A DNA stretch of 33,654 bases, from positions 1 to 33,654 of the forward strand of contig JAFXGY010000023.1 of the NCBI GenBank assembly GCA_017536625.1. Reading direction: 5' to 3'. Numbering within the stretch: the stretch's first letter is position 1; the number at the start of each line of letters is the position of its first letter. The notes below the pieces were generated by a model, which ran no database searches, was not told where the DNA came from, and saw nothing but the letters and a program-made list of their open reading frames with translations. The translations under genes and the position numbers were made by a program. Source of the stretch: Oscillospiraceae bacterium (GTDB lineage: Bacteria; Bacillota; Clostridia; Oscillospirales; Ruminococcaceae). Shown here one piece after another: positions 1-6,903 of this stretch.

Positions 1-143
1 CCTTGTCAAAGGGAGGGGGACCATCGCCATTTTGGCGATGGTGGAGGGATTCATTATAAAAAACACATATAATTAAAGAAAGAATCCCCCAGTCTTTTTT
101 AACCGCAAGCGGTTAAAAAATCCAGCCCCCTTTAACAAGGGAG
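1..143. repeat. MITE-like inverted-repeat element, cut by the left window edge
   Basis: Bases 1-20 and 121-140 form imperfect terminal inverted repeats (16 of 20 pairs match; core CCTTGTCAAAGGG against the complement of CCCTTTAACAAGG). Inside are two perfect palindromes: CCATCGCCA/TGGCGATGG at 21-29/33-41 and TTTTTTAACCGC/GCGGTTAAAAAA at 95-106/109-120. There is no coding capacity. This architecture resembles the non-autonomous palindromic elements common in gut Firmicutes; that link is from memory. The left end is probably missing a few bases because the right arm continues into GGAGC. Confidence 0.65.
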
Positions 144-188
144 CTTAATAGGATAAACAACAATTTACTTTAAAAACCGAGGTGAACC

Positions 189-1325
189 ATGAAAAAGTTT
201 TTATCGTTTTTACTTTTGTTCTCGCTGATTTTCTCTTTCCCGATAACGGCCATGGCCGATGGAATTACCATTTCGGCAAAATCCGCGATATTGATGGAAC
301 GCTCCACCGGAAGGGTGCTCTTTGAATACGAAGCGGATACTCCGATGCCGCCCGCTTCCATAACAAAAATAATGACTCTTCTTCTGGTGATGGAAGCGAT
401 GGAAGGCGGAAAACTTGATGAAAAAACTGAAGTTACAGCAAGCGAACACGCCTGCTCCATGGGCGGAAGCCAGATCTGGCTGGAACCGGGGGAGGTTATG
501 ACCGTTCACGAACTGCTGAAAGCCGCCGCTATCGCTTCTGCAAACGATGCCTGCGTAGCGCTCGGCGAAGCAGTTTCCGGAACGGAAGAGGCCTTTGTGG
601 AGCTTATGAACAAAAGGGCAGAAGAACTCGGCATGAAGAACACGACCTTTAAAAACTGCACCGGTCTTGATGCCGAAGGCCATCTTTCAACGGCCCGGGA
701 TATTGCCATAATGTCCGCGGAACTTTTAAAGCACGAAAAAATCAAAGAATATTCCACCGTTTGGATGGATAGCCTTCGCGGCGGAGAAACGGAACTTACC
801 AACACCAACAAACTTGTGCGGTTTTATAAAGGCTGCACAGGGCTTAAAACCGGTTCCACCGATGGCGCGGGCTGCTGCCTTGCGGCTTCTGCTGAAAGGG
901 ATGGAATGGAGCTTATTTCCGTAACTCTCGGTTCAGGGAATACTGACGAGCGTTTTGCTTCCGGAAGAAAACTTCTCGATTACGGCTTTGCAAATTTCGC
1001 CGTTGCGAAGCCGAATCCGCCGGCGGAGGAACTCCGGGAAATTCCGGTTGTTCACGGAACGGCGGAAAAAATAATGCCGATTTTCGATATCCCGGAAAAT
1101 TATCTTCTTCCGAAAGGGCAGGAAACGCTTATTGAACAAAAGGTAGAACTTCCGGAAAGTCTTGAAGCACCGGTGGAAAAAGGTCAGGTAATAGGGAAGG
1201 TGAAAGTCAGCCTTGGCGGCGGAGAAATCGGCGAATATAACATTCTTGCGGGGGAATCCTGCGAAAAAATGAGCTTTTTTGCGGCTCTTAGAATACTTTT
1301 CCTCGAAGCTGTTTCAACAGAATAA
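189..1325 (+). CDS. D-alanyl-D-alanine carboxypeptidase (DacF/PBP5-type, S11 family)
   Basis: This 378-residue penicillin-binding protein trims the terminal D-Ala from peptidoglycan pentapeptides outside the membrane. Residues 1 to about 23 are a signal peptide ending near AMA. The three active-site motifs of the S11 family are present: SITK (PASITKIMTL, about residue 57), SAN (ASANDACVAL) and KTG (GLKTGSTDGAG). A PBP5 C-terminal beta domain follows from about residue 270, and a final amphipathic or hydrophobic stretch (FFAALRILFLEAV) probably tethers it to the membrane. The ATG at 189 is preceded by GAGGTGA. The gene stands alone after a palindromic repeat and ends at a terminator. The family call is firm; dacF versus dacA is not decided. 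Confidence 0.95.
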   Translation: MKKFLSFLLLFSLIFSFPITAMADGITISAKSAILMERSTGRVLFEYEADTPMPPASITKIMTLLLVMEAMEGGKLDEKTEVTASEHACSMGGSQIWLEPGEVMTVHELLKAAAIASANDACVALGEAVSGTEEAFVELMNKRAEELGMKNTTFKNCTGLDAEGHLSTARDIAIMSAELLKHEKIKEYSTVWMDSLRGGETELTNTNKLVRFYKGCTGLKTGSTDGAGCCLAASAERDGMELISVTLGSGNTDERFASGRKLLDYGFANFAVAKPNPPAEELREIPVVHGTAEKIMPIFDIPENYLLPKGQETLIEQKVELPESLEAPVEKGQVIGKVKVSLGGGEIGEYNILAGESCEKMSFFAALRILFLEAVSTE

Positions 1326-1337
1326 AAATTTTTTGAT

Positions 1338-1363
1338 GGGAGCGTAATTTCGCTCCCTTTTTT
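1338..1363 (+). terminator. Rho-independent terminator after the carboxypeptidase gene
   Basis: GGGAGCG (1338-1344) pairs with CGCTCCC (1351-1357) and is followed by six T residues. Confidence 0.85.
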
Positions 1364-1365
1364 AC

Positions 1366-1394
1366 TTGCAAAAATCTGCGTTTTAGTTTATTAT
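1366..1394 (+). promoter_or_regulatory. Predicted sigma-A promoter for pgi
   Basis: TTGCAA (1366-1371) and TATTAT (1389-1394) are separated by 17 bases and sit about 40 bases before the pgi start. The -35 overlaps the end of the previous terminator. Confidence 0.55.
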
Positions 1395-1431
1395 ATATGC
1401 AGGATAATATCATTATTCAGGAGGTGCTTTA

Positions 1432-2766
1432 ATGCCGAAGCTTGATTTTCGGTATCTGAAAGACTTTATCTCCGAAGAAGAATTTTCCGCAAAAGCCGCA
1501 AAAGCCGAAGAAGCCCACCGCACCCTTTTGACAAAATCCGGTGCGGGGAATGACTTCACAGGTTTTGTGGAACTTCCGGAAGAATATGACCGGGAAGAAT
1601 TTTCCCGCATAATTTCCGCGGCGGAAAAGATAAGGAACCAGAGCGATGTTCTTATCGTCATCGGAATCGGCGGTTCCTATCTTGGAGCAAGGGCGGTTAT
1701 CGAACTTGCAACTTCTTCTCTTCGCAACAGGCTTTGCAAAAACGGCCCGGAAATTTATTTCGCCGGCTGCAACCTCAGCCCGGATTATATGGCAGAAATT
1801 GCCGAAATTTGCGAAGATAAAGATTTTTCGGTAAATGTTATTTCTAAATCCGGCACCACAACAGAACCCGCAATCGCTTTCCGCTTCTTCCGCGAACTTC
1901 TTGAAAAGAAGTACGGCAAGGAAGGCGCAAAGGAAAGAATCTTCTGCACCACAGATAAAGCAAGAGGAACCCTCAAGGCTGTTGCAGATAAAGAAGGCTG
2001 GGAAACCTTTGTTGTTCCGGATGATATCGGCGGAAGATTTTCCGTCCTCACACCCGTAGGCCTTCTTCCCATCGCCGCTGCAGGCATTGATATCAATGAA
2101 CTTATGGTCGGCGCCGCGGAAGCAAAGAAAGAATATGAAAATCCCGTTTTCGCAGAAAACGAAGCCATGCAGTATGCCGCAGCAAGAAATATCCTTCTTG
2201 AAAAAGGCAAAGCGCTCGAACTTCTCGTAAGCTATGAACCTTCCTTCACCCAGATGGCGGAATGGTGGAAACAGCTCTTCGGTGAAAGCGAAGGAAAGGA
2301 CGGAAAAGGAATTTTCCCTTGTTCCGCAATTTTCTCCATGGATCTTCATTCCCTCGGACAGTTTGTCCAGGACGGAACAAGAAATCTTTTCGAAACGGTA
2401 GTCCGCTTCGAAAAGGCTCAGAAAAAGCTTGCTGTTGCTTTTGATGAGGAAAATTCCGACGGACTCAACTTCCTTTCCGGAATGGATATGCAGGAAATCA
2501 ACGAAAAGGCAAGGCTCGGAACTTTGGTAGCCCATACCGAAGGCGGCGTCCCGAACATCGTGATCACCTGCGAAGAGAGAAATCCGAAAGAAATCGGAAA
2601 GCTCATCTATTTCTTTGAAATCGCCTGTGCGGTTTCGGGCTATATGCTTGGGGTAAACCCCTTCAATCAGCCCGGCGTCGAAAGCTATAAAAAGAATATG
2701 TTCGCACTTCTCGGAAAACCGGGGTACGAAGATATGAAAGCGGCTATCGAAGCAAAACTCGACTGA
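1432..2766 (+). CDS. pgi: Glucose-6-phosphate isomerase
   Basis: This enzyme interconverts glucose 6-phosphate and fructose 6-phosphate in cytoplasmic glycolysis and gluconeogenesis. The 444-residue length is typical of the short Firmicutes form. Recognisable family motifs are IGIGGSYLGARA (about 78-89), SKSGTTTEPA (phosphate-binding loop), GGRFSVLTPVGLLP, the HSLGQFVQDGTRN segment and the C-terminal NPFNQPGVESYKKNMF with the catalytic lysine region. The ATG at 1432 has a strong AGGAGGTG site eight bases upstream. A sigma-A promoter precedes it. No terminator is visible before the next gene, so the P-loop gene at 2828 may be co-transcribed. Confidence 0.97.
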   Translation: MPKLDFRYLKDFISEEEFSAKAAKAEEAHRTLLTKSGAGNDFTGFVELPEEYDREEFSRIISAAEKIRNQSDVLIVIGIGGSYLGARAVIELATSSLRNRLCKNGPEIYFAGCNLSPDYMAEIAEICEDKDFSVNVISKSGTTTEPAIAFRFFRELLEKKYGKEGAKERIFCTTDKARGTLKAVADKEGWETFVVPDDIGGRFSVLTPVGLLPIAAAGIDINELMVGAAEAKKEYENPVFAENEAMQYAAARNILLEKGKALELLVSYEPSFTQMAEWWKQLFGESEGKDGKGIFPCSAIFSMDLHSLGQFVQDGTRNLFETVVRFEKAQKKLAVAFDEENSDGLNFLSGMDMQEINEKARLGTLVAHTEGGVPNIVITCEERNPKEIGKLIYFFEIACAVSGYMLGVNPFNQPGVESYKKNMFALLGKPGYEDMKAAIEAKLD

Positions 2767-2827
2767 TTTTCGGTCAAACTGCGTTCGCGCAATGATAATA
2801 CATTATGAACAGAGGGAGACAATCACC

Positions 2828-3244
2828 ATGATCAATCTTATCCTTGGCCTCAAAGGCTCCGGCAAAACCAAATACCTCATCGACAACATCGAAGAAGCAG
2901 TAAAAACCAGCAACGGCTGCGTAGTAGCAATCGAAAGAGGCGCAACCCTTCGTTTCGACGTAAGCCATGACGTACGTCTTATCGATATCGATGAATATGA
3001 TATTACCGATTTCAATTCCTTCTACGGATTCCTTTCCGGCCTTATCGCAGGCAACTACGATATCAGCCACATCTTTGTTGACGCAACCTTCAAAATCGGC
3101 GGCCGCGATTACGATGCATTCGCAAAAATGACCGATAAACTCAAAAGACTTTGCGATGATTCCGAAATCACCATGACCTTCACCGCTTCCTGCGAAAAAG
3201 AAGATCTTCCCGAAAGAATCCACAAATACATCGTCGAAAGATAA
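2828..3244 (+). CDS. Small P-loop NTPase of unknown function
   Basis: A 138-residue protein beginning MINLILGLKGSGKTKYL, so a Walker A motif (GLKGSGKT) sits at residues 7-14. An IFVDATF strand near residue 80 could be the Walker B equivalent (hhhDA). No other domain or membrane segment is visible, and the protein is too short for most known P-loop kinases. I do not recognise a specific family. ATG 2828 is chosen over the upstream in-frame ATG at 2792 because GAGGGAG lies nine bases before it. Codon choice is strikingly uniform (GCA, GAA, ATC, CTT, AAA, AAC), like the EF-G gene at 6904 and unlike most neighbours, which suggests high expression. It lies 61 bases after pgi and is followed by a terminator. 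Confidence 0.8.
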   Translation: MINLILGLKGSGKTKYLIDNIEEAVKTSNGCVVAIERGATLRFDVSHDVRLIDIDEYDITDFNSFYGFLSGLIAGNYDISHIFVDATFKIGGRDYDAFAKMTDKLKRLCDDSEITMTFTASCEKEDLPERIHKYIVER

Positions 3245-3264
3245 TCGAAAATGTAATAAAAACG

Positions 3265-3298
3265 GCGCAGTCCACCGGCGGTGGATTGCGCTTTTTTA
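3265..3298 (+). terminator. Rho-independent terminator after the P-loop gene
   Basis: A 12-base-pair stem, GCGCAGTCCACC (3265-3276) with GGTGGATTGCGC (3280-3291), including one G-T pair, is followed by a run of T residues. Confidence 0.85.
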
Positions 3299-3408
3299 TT
3301 TGACGGGATATAATTATTACCGTAAGGAAGGATATCATCTTCCCGAAAATGATTGCAAATTAAAAATGTGGCAGGGGATTTTTCCTGCCGAAAGAAAGCG
3401 GTGATTTT

Positions 3409-4140
3409 ATGACAAAAGAAAATCTTGGAAAATTCATTGCAGAAAACCGCAAAGCCCTTGGAATGACCCAGGAGGAGCTTGCGCAGAAACTTTTTGTCAC
3501 GAACAAAGCCGTTTCAAAATGGGAAAAAGGATTAAGCTTTCCGGATATTGCGATGTTTGAACCTTTGGCGGAAGCTCTCGGTGTTTCCGTCGCGGAACTT
3601 TTTTCCGGCGAAAAGGAAGAAAAAGATGTTTCCGTAAAAGCCGTTCTGGAACTTTCCGGAGCTGTCATAAGGAAAGAGAAAAAGAAACTTCATACTGCGG
3701 TCGGAATTTTATTTTCGGTTATAATTGCGCTGCTTATAATTTTTTCCGAAAGTATAGCGGATGCCATCGACGCCAGAAATATGGATTATCTTTATTGGAA
3801 AGGGTTTTATTATGTTCCGACGAATGAAGGAGTTCCCGCAAACTGGCTTGAACCTATCGGGACCGTAAGAAAAGCAGGAATCCGAAACGAAGAAAATTAC
3901 GGCGGCGATTCAAATATCGCCGACCCGGATACGGAAATTTATATCATCGTACCGCCAAAAGATGCGGAATGGAGAGAATATGCGGATTATGAGGATACTC
4001 TTGCCGCAAGGGTGGACGGAAAACTGACACTTTTCCGTTTTACTTTTTGGGGAAGGCAGGATTTTGAAAGATACGAGAGGGTAAACATAAAAGAAGGCGA
4101 ATGGGGAAAAGGCTATTTAAAAACTGAGGATTTTTATTGA
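3409..4140 (+). CDS. XRE-family regulator with a membrane-anchored C-terminal region
   Basis: Residues 1 to about 58 are a classical HTH_3 domain (LGMTQEELAQKLFVTNKAVSKWEKG, cut here to its key part: TQEELA, NKAVSKWEKG, FPDIAMFEPLAEALGVS). A basic linker and one transmembrane helix follow (about residues 92-112, VGILFSVIIALLIIFSESIA). Roughly 130 residues come after the helix and would lie outside the cell; they contain Trp and Tyr but no recognised domain. This layout, a cytoplasmic DNA-binding domain joined to an extracytoplasmic tail, suggests regulation by a membrane or extracellular signal, but no target is known. Start ATG 3409 follows an AAAGCGGTG site. It is monocistronic between two terminators. 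Confidence 0.85.
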   Translation: MTKENLGKFIAENRKALGMTQEELAQKLFVTNKAVSKWEKGLSFPDIAMFEPLAEALGVSVAELFSGEKEEKDVSVKAVLELSGAVIRKEKKKLHTAVGILFSVIIALLIIFSESIADAIDARNMDYLYWKGFYYVPTNEGVPANWLEPIGTVRKAGIRNEENYGGDSNIADPDTEIYIIVPPKDAEWREYADYEDTLAARVDGKLTLFRFTFWGRQDFERYERVNIKEGEWGKGYLKTEDFY

Positions 4141-4150
4141 TGAATAACTG

Positions 4151-4190
4151 AAAAAACACCTTTGCATATTCGGTGCAAAGGTGTTTTTTT
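4151..4190 (+). terminator. Rho-independent terminator after the XRE gene
   Basis: AAAAAACACCTTTGCA (4151-4166) pairs with TGCAAAGGTGTTTTTT (4174-4189), ending in a T-run. Confidence 0.9.
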
Positions 4191-4229
4191 CGAAAATTAT
4201 GAATTTTTGGTAAAAATAAAATAAAATTC

Positions 4230-4257
4230 TTGACATGGAAAGAGATTTGCCTATAAT
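4230..4257 (+). promoter_or_regulatory. Near-consensus sigma-A promoter for the gpx operon
   Basis: TTGACA (4230-4235) and TATAAT (4252-4257) match both consensus hexamers exactly, with a 16-base spacer. The predicted start near 4264 falls inside the operator at 4257-4280, as expected for a strong promoter held down by a repressor. Confidence 0.85.
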
Positions 4258-4280
4258 TTAATTGAGCACAATTAAATTGT
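4257..4280. promoter_or_regulatory. Tandem OhrR-type operator over the gpx transcription start
   Basis: Two overlapping perfect inverted repeats are present: TTTAATTG-AGCA-CAATTAAA (4257-4276) and ACAATT-A-AATTGT (4268-4280). The second equals the half-unit of the operator I recall for Bacillus subtilis ohrA, and the two units have the same tandem arrangement. It follows the -10 directly. An ohrR homologue lies two genes downstream. Confidence 0.75.
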
Positions 4281-4311
4281 GATAAATCAAATTTGCGGAG
4301 GAGAAGATTTT

Positions 4312-4785
4312 ATGAGTATTTACGATTTTTCAGTAAAAGATGCAGCAAGGAATGAGGTAAGCCTTGAGGATTATAAAGGCAAGGTTCTTCTTATAGTGAA
4401 CACCGCCACCGGCTGCGGATTCACCCCACAATATGAAGGCCTTCAGGACCTTTATGAAAAATATGCGGAAAAAGGGTTCGAAATCCTTGATTTTCCGTGC
4501 AATCAGTTCGGCGGTCAGGCACCGGGAACGGAAGATGAAATAATCGATTTCTGCCAAAGCCGTTATGGTGTAACATTCAAACAGTTCGCAAAAATCGAAG
4601 TAAACGGAGAAAACGAAGAACCGCTTTATAAATTCCTTAAAAAAGAAAAAGGCGGAATGCTTGGAAGCAAAATTAAATGGAATTTTACCAAATTCCTCGT
4701 TGACAGAAACGGAAAGGTCGTCGAAAGATTTGCGCCGATGGTTACTCCGGATAAAATCGAAGAAAAAATAAAGGAGCTTCTTTGA
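4312..4785 (+). CDS. Glutathione peroxidase-family thiol peroxidase
   Basis: A 157-residue cytoplasmic peroxidase of the Cys-GPx type, which reduces hydroperoxides, usually with thioredoxin. Peroxidatic Cys35 lies in NTATGCGFTPQY, Gln69 in FPCNQFGGQ, and Trp123-Asn124 in KWNFTKFLVD, so the catalytic tetrad positions are filled. Cys81 (DFCQSRYGVTF) matches the resolving Cys of the two-Cys type. No selenocysteine is implied. ATG 4312 has GGAGGAG eight bases upstream; the in-frame ATA-region start at 4279 is less likely because it lies inside the operator. The stop codon overlaps the next start (TGATG). It heads an operon with the TSCPD and OhrR genes. Confidence 0.93.
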   Translation: MSIYDFSVKDAARNEVSLEDYKGKVLLIVNTATGCGFTPQYEGLQDLYEKYAEKGFEILDFPCNQFGGQAPGTEDEIIDFCQSRYGVTFKQFAKIEVNGENEEPLYKFLKKEKGGMLGSKIKWNFTKFLVDRNGKVVERFAPMVTPDKIEEKIKELL

Positions 4786-5045
4786 TGGAATATATTTATG
4801 AACCGGAAGGCGTTTGTCCGATGCAGATAAAATTTGATATAAACGGCGATATCATCACAAATATCGAATTTTTCGGCGGCTGTAACGGAAACCTTAAAAT
4901 TATCGCAAAACTTCTTGAAGGCAAAACCGTAAATGAAATATATGAAAAACTGATCGGCAACACCTGCGGAAGAAAAAATACATCCTGTGCAGATCAGCTT
5001 GCAAAAGCGGTAAAAGAAGCTTACGAAAAATCAACGGCCGCTTGA
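4785..5045 (+). CDS. TSCPD domain protein (TIGR03905 type)
   Basis: An 86-residue protein consisting of one TSCPD domain, the Cys-rich module also found at the C terminus of some vitamin B12-dependent ribonucleotide reductases. Conserved features are GVCP near the N terminus, FFGGCNGNLKII, the LIGNTCGRKNTSCADQLAKAV block and an acidic-basic C-terminal helix. Its function is not established; the cysteines suggest metal or redox chemistry. ATG 4785 overlaps the gpx stop by one base with AAGGAG (4771-4776) upstream; a TTG at 4782 is possible but less well spaced. Translational coupling to the peroxidase suggests a linked redox role, which is an inference. Confidence 0.85.
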   Translation: MEYIYEPEGVCPMQIKFDINGDIITNIEFFGGCNGNLKIIAKLLEGKTVNEIYEKLIGNTCGRKNTSCADQLAKAVKEAYEKSTAA

Positions 5046-5077
5046 AAAAAACCAAAGGCTGTGGTAAATTAAATTAT
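5042..5077 (+). promoter_or_regulatory. Possible ohrR promoter with degenerate OhrR box
   Basis: TTGAAA (5042-5047) and TAAATT (5065-5070) are 17 bases apart. The -10 overlaps TAAATTAAATTAT (5065-5077), which matches the 13-base box at 4268-4280 in 10 positions. This would allow weak autoregulation. Confidence 0.4.
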
Positions 5078-5108
5078 ATAAAATCACTTCCGGGAAGGGG
5101 GATGTTCA

Positions 5109-5552
5109 ATGGGTGCTGAATACGATGTTCTGAAACTGAAAAACCAGATATGTTTTCCGCTTTATGCGGCTTCAAGGGAGGTCGTTAAACGATACAGACC
5201 ATTTCTTGAAGAACTTGGAATAACATATACCCAGTATATTGCCATGATGGTTTTTTGGGAAGAAAAGAAAATAAGCGTCAAAGAACTCGGAAAAAAGCTC
5301 TACCTCGATTCCGGAACGCTTACGCCGGTGCTTAAAAGCCTTGAAGCAAAAGGGTTTGTGCGAAGATATCGTTCGGACGAGGATGAAAGGGTCCTTCTTG
5401 TTGAAATAACTCCGGAAGGTGAAAAAATAAAGGAAAAGGCTGTTTCAATTCCGCAGAAAATTGCGGGTTGCGTAAAGCTCGAAGCGGAAGAAGCGGTTCA
5501 GCTTTATCAGTTGCTCTATAAAGTTCTCGGAACTTCCGAAGAAAAAACGTAA
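5109..5552 (+). CDS. ohrR: OhrR-type MarR-family organic peroxide sensor/repressor
   Basis: A 147-residue winged-helix repressor. In the OhrR family a reactive N-terminal Cys is oxidised by organic hydroperoxides and the dimer leaves its operator. Here Cys15 lies in KNQICFPLYAASR, and Tyr29 and Tyr40, which hydrogen-bond that Cys in B. subtilis OhrR, are both conserved in position. Cys121 (IAGCVKLE) is spaced like the resolving Cys of two-Cys OhrR proteins. The winged HTH covers about residues 55-100 (ELGKKLYLDSGTLTPVLKSL, then RRYRSDEDERVLLV). The gene sits downstream of gpx and TSCPD, with an OhrR-like operator on the gpx promoter. No ohr gene is present nearby. ATG 5109 follows GGAAGGGGG. 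Confidence 0.9.
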   Translation: MGAEYDVLKLKNQICFPLYAASREVVKRYRPFLEELGITYTQYIAMMVFWEEKKISVKELGKKLYLDSGTLTPVLKSLEAKGFVRRYRSDEDERVLLVEITPEGEKIKEKAVSIPQKIAGCVKLEAEEAVQLYQLLYKVLGTSEEKT

Positions 5553-5560
5553 TATAAACA

Positions 5561-5596
5561 AAAACACCTCCGTATATTTTATGCGGAGGTGTTTTT
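5561..5596 (+). terminator. Terminator hairpin that also contains the ddh ribosome binding site
   Basis: AAAACACCTCCG (5561-5572) pairs perfectly with CGGAGGTGTTTT (5584-5595). It ends ohrR transcription, but GGAGGTG in its 3' arm is also the only Shine-Dalgarno sequence for ddh, whose ATG follows the T-tract at once. Confidence 0.8.
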
Positions 5597-6475
5597 ATGA
5601 AGAAAATCGCCGTAATCGGCGCCGGGAACCTTGGAATCTCGGCGGCAAAAGCTCTCGAACTCTCACCGGATATGGAAATTTGCGGATTTATCCGCAGAAA
5701 AAATCAAAAGGTAAACGGCTTTGCGGATATTCCGGTTGCGGAAAGCTTTTTTGATTTGCCGGAAAAGCCGGATGGCGCAATAATCGCACTGCCTTCAAGA
5801 CTTGCGGAAGAAGCGGAAAAACAGCTCCTCGAAGCGGGAATTTTCACAGCCGATGCTTTCGATATCCACGAAGAACTTTCGGGAATGCGCCAAAGGCTTT
5901 CCGTGTTCGCCAAAAAAGGCGGTGTTTCCGCCATAATCGGAGCAGGTTGGGATCCTGGGCTGGATTCAGTAATAAGAACTCTGATGCTTTCTGCGGCGCC
6001 AAGCGGAATAACCTTTACCGATTTCGGTCCGGGGATGAGCATGGGACATTCCGCAGCGGCAAAATCCGTTGAAGGTGTCGCGGATGCACTTTCGTTCACT
6101 TTGCCGCTGGGGCATGGAAAGCACCTGCGAAAAATATATGCGGTGCTCAAAGAAAATGCGGATAAAACGGAAGTTGAGCACGCTGTTCTCTCCGATGGAT
6201 ACTTTGAGCACGATGAGTGCTCGGTTTCTTTTTCGGATTCAGCTTCGGATTATTTCACAGCAGGGCACAGGGTAAAAATCAACCGCTTCGGTTCTTCTTC
6301 CGGAACGGGAAATCAGCATATCGAATTTTCCATGGAAATCGATAATCCTTCCCTTACGGGGCAGATTCTTGTTTCGGCGATGCGTGCGGCGTTTTTACAA
6401 AAACCGGGCGCATATTTTATGCCGGAAATTCCACCCTGCGATTTTTGTGCAGGAGAATGGGAAAATGTGCTGTAA
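5597..6475 (+). CDS. ddh: meso-Diaminopimelate D-dehydrogenase
   Basis: This NADPH enzyme makes meso-diaminopimelate from tetrahydrodipicolinate and ammonia in one step, feeding lysine and peptidoglycan synthesis. The 292-residue protein has an N-terminal Rossmann motif GAGNLG (8-13), the GWDPGLDSVIRTL segment, and the family signature FGPGMSMGHSAAAKSVEGV with THT-like substrate loops further on. The C-terminal half shows the dimerisation region and a final Cys-containing tail (PPCDFCAGEW). The start at 5597 lies directly after a terminator T-tract. The downstream XRE gene converges on it. The assignment is firm; the unusual leader is discussed under findings. Confidence 0.92.
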   Translation: MKKIAVIGAGNLGISAAKALELSPDMEICGFIRRKNQKVNGFADIPVAESFFDLPEKPDGAIIALPSRLAEEAEKQLLEAGIFTADAFDIHEELSGMRQRLSVFAKKGGVSAIIGAGWDPGLDSVIRTLMLSAAPSGITFTDFGPGMSMGHSAAAKSVEGVADALSFTLPLGHGKHLRKIYAVLKENADKTEVEHAVLSDGYFEHDECSVSFSDSASDYFTAGHRVKINRFGSSSGTGNQHIEFSMEIDNPSLTGQILVSAMRAAFLQKPGAYFMPEIPPCDFCAGEWENVL

Positions 6476-6496
6476 AGATTTATCCGGATGGGAAAA

Positions 6497-6691
6497 TTAT
6501 TTTTCGCCTCTCACAAATTCATCAACGGTGACTTCAAAAAAATCCGACATTTTAATAAGCATCTCAATATCCGGTTCGGATTCCCCCCGTTCATATTTGC
6601 TTACGGAAGTTTGTGAAATATGTAAAGCGTCTGCAAGGGCGCGCTGGGTAAGTCTTTTCTTTTTTCTCAATATTTTAAGCATTGTAAGCAT
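6497..6691 (-). CDS. Small XRE-family HTH regulator
   Basis: A 64-residue protein that is essentially one HTH_3 domain: LRKKKRLTQRALADALHIS, then SQTSVSKYERGESEPDIEML and a last helix FFEVTVDEFVRGEK. It probably binds DNA as a dimer; the target is unknown. ATG 6691 is preferred over the GTG at 6700 because GAGGTG, read on this strand, lies six bases before the ATG and no site precedes the GTG. It is convergent with ddh and divergent from the EF-G gene. The bipartite 32-base motif described in the findings lies 117 bases upstream. Confidence 0.85.
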   Translation of the reverse strand: MLTMLKILRKKKRLTQRALADALHISQTSVSKYERGESEPDIEMLIKMSDFFEVTVDEFVRGEK

Positions 6692-6808
6692 CTTTTTCAC
6701 CTCGAAAATATTATATAATAAACAAAAAGATAAAAATACAGGTATGTTTTTGCAGGCATTTTTGCAAAATTTAACAGTATTTGGGCTTTTTTTAATAAAG
6801 TTCTATAA

Positions 6809-6840
6809 TAATAGTAACTTTTTTTGCCGTTTTTGTTGCA
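6809..6840 (-). promoter_or_regulatory. Bipartite motif, copy A
   Basis: Read on the minus strand: TGCAACAAAA, 15 bases, ACTATTA. The same blocks at the same spacing recur at 11230-11261 and 14037-14068. It overlaps the -35 of the plus-strand EF-G promoter. Confidence 0.55.
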
Positions 6841-6865
6841 ATGTATAATAATTTTTTGTTATAAT
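6836..6865 (+). promoter_or_regulatory. Predicted sigma-A promoter for the EF-G gene
   Basis: TTGCAA (6836-6841) and TATAAT (6860-6865) are 18 bases apart, about 40 bases before the TTG start. Confidence 0.6.
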
Positions 6866-6903
6866 AGCGTTGTACGACACATTGTGAAAGGGGATTAACA
6901 ACT

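Noticed and set aside
2780-2791. TGCG-TTCG-CGCA hairpin after pgi as a terminator
   Set aside because: The four-base-pair stem has no T-tract; it would not stop transcription.
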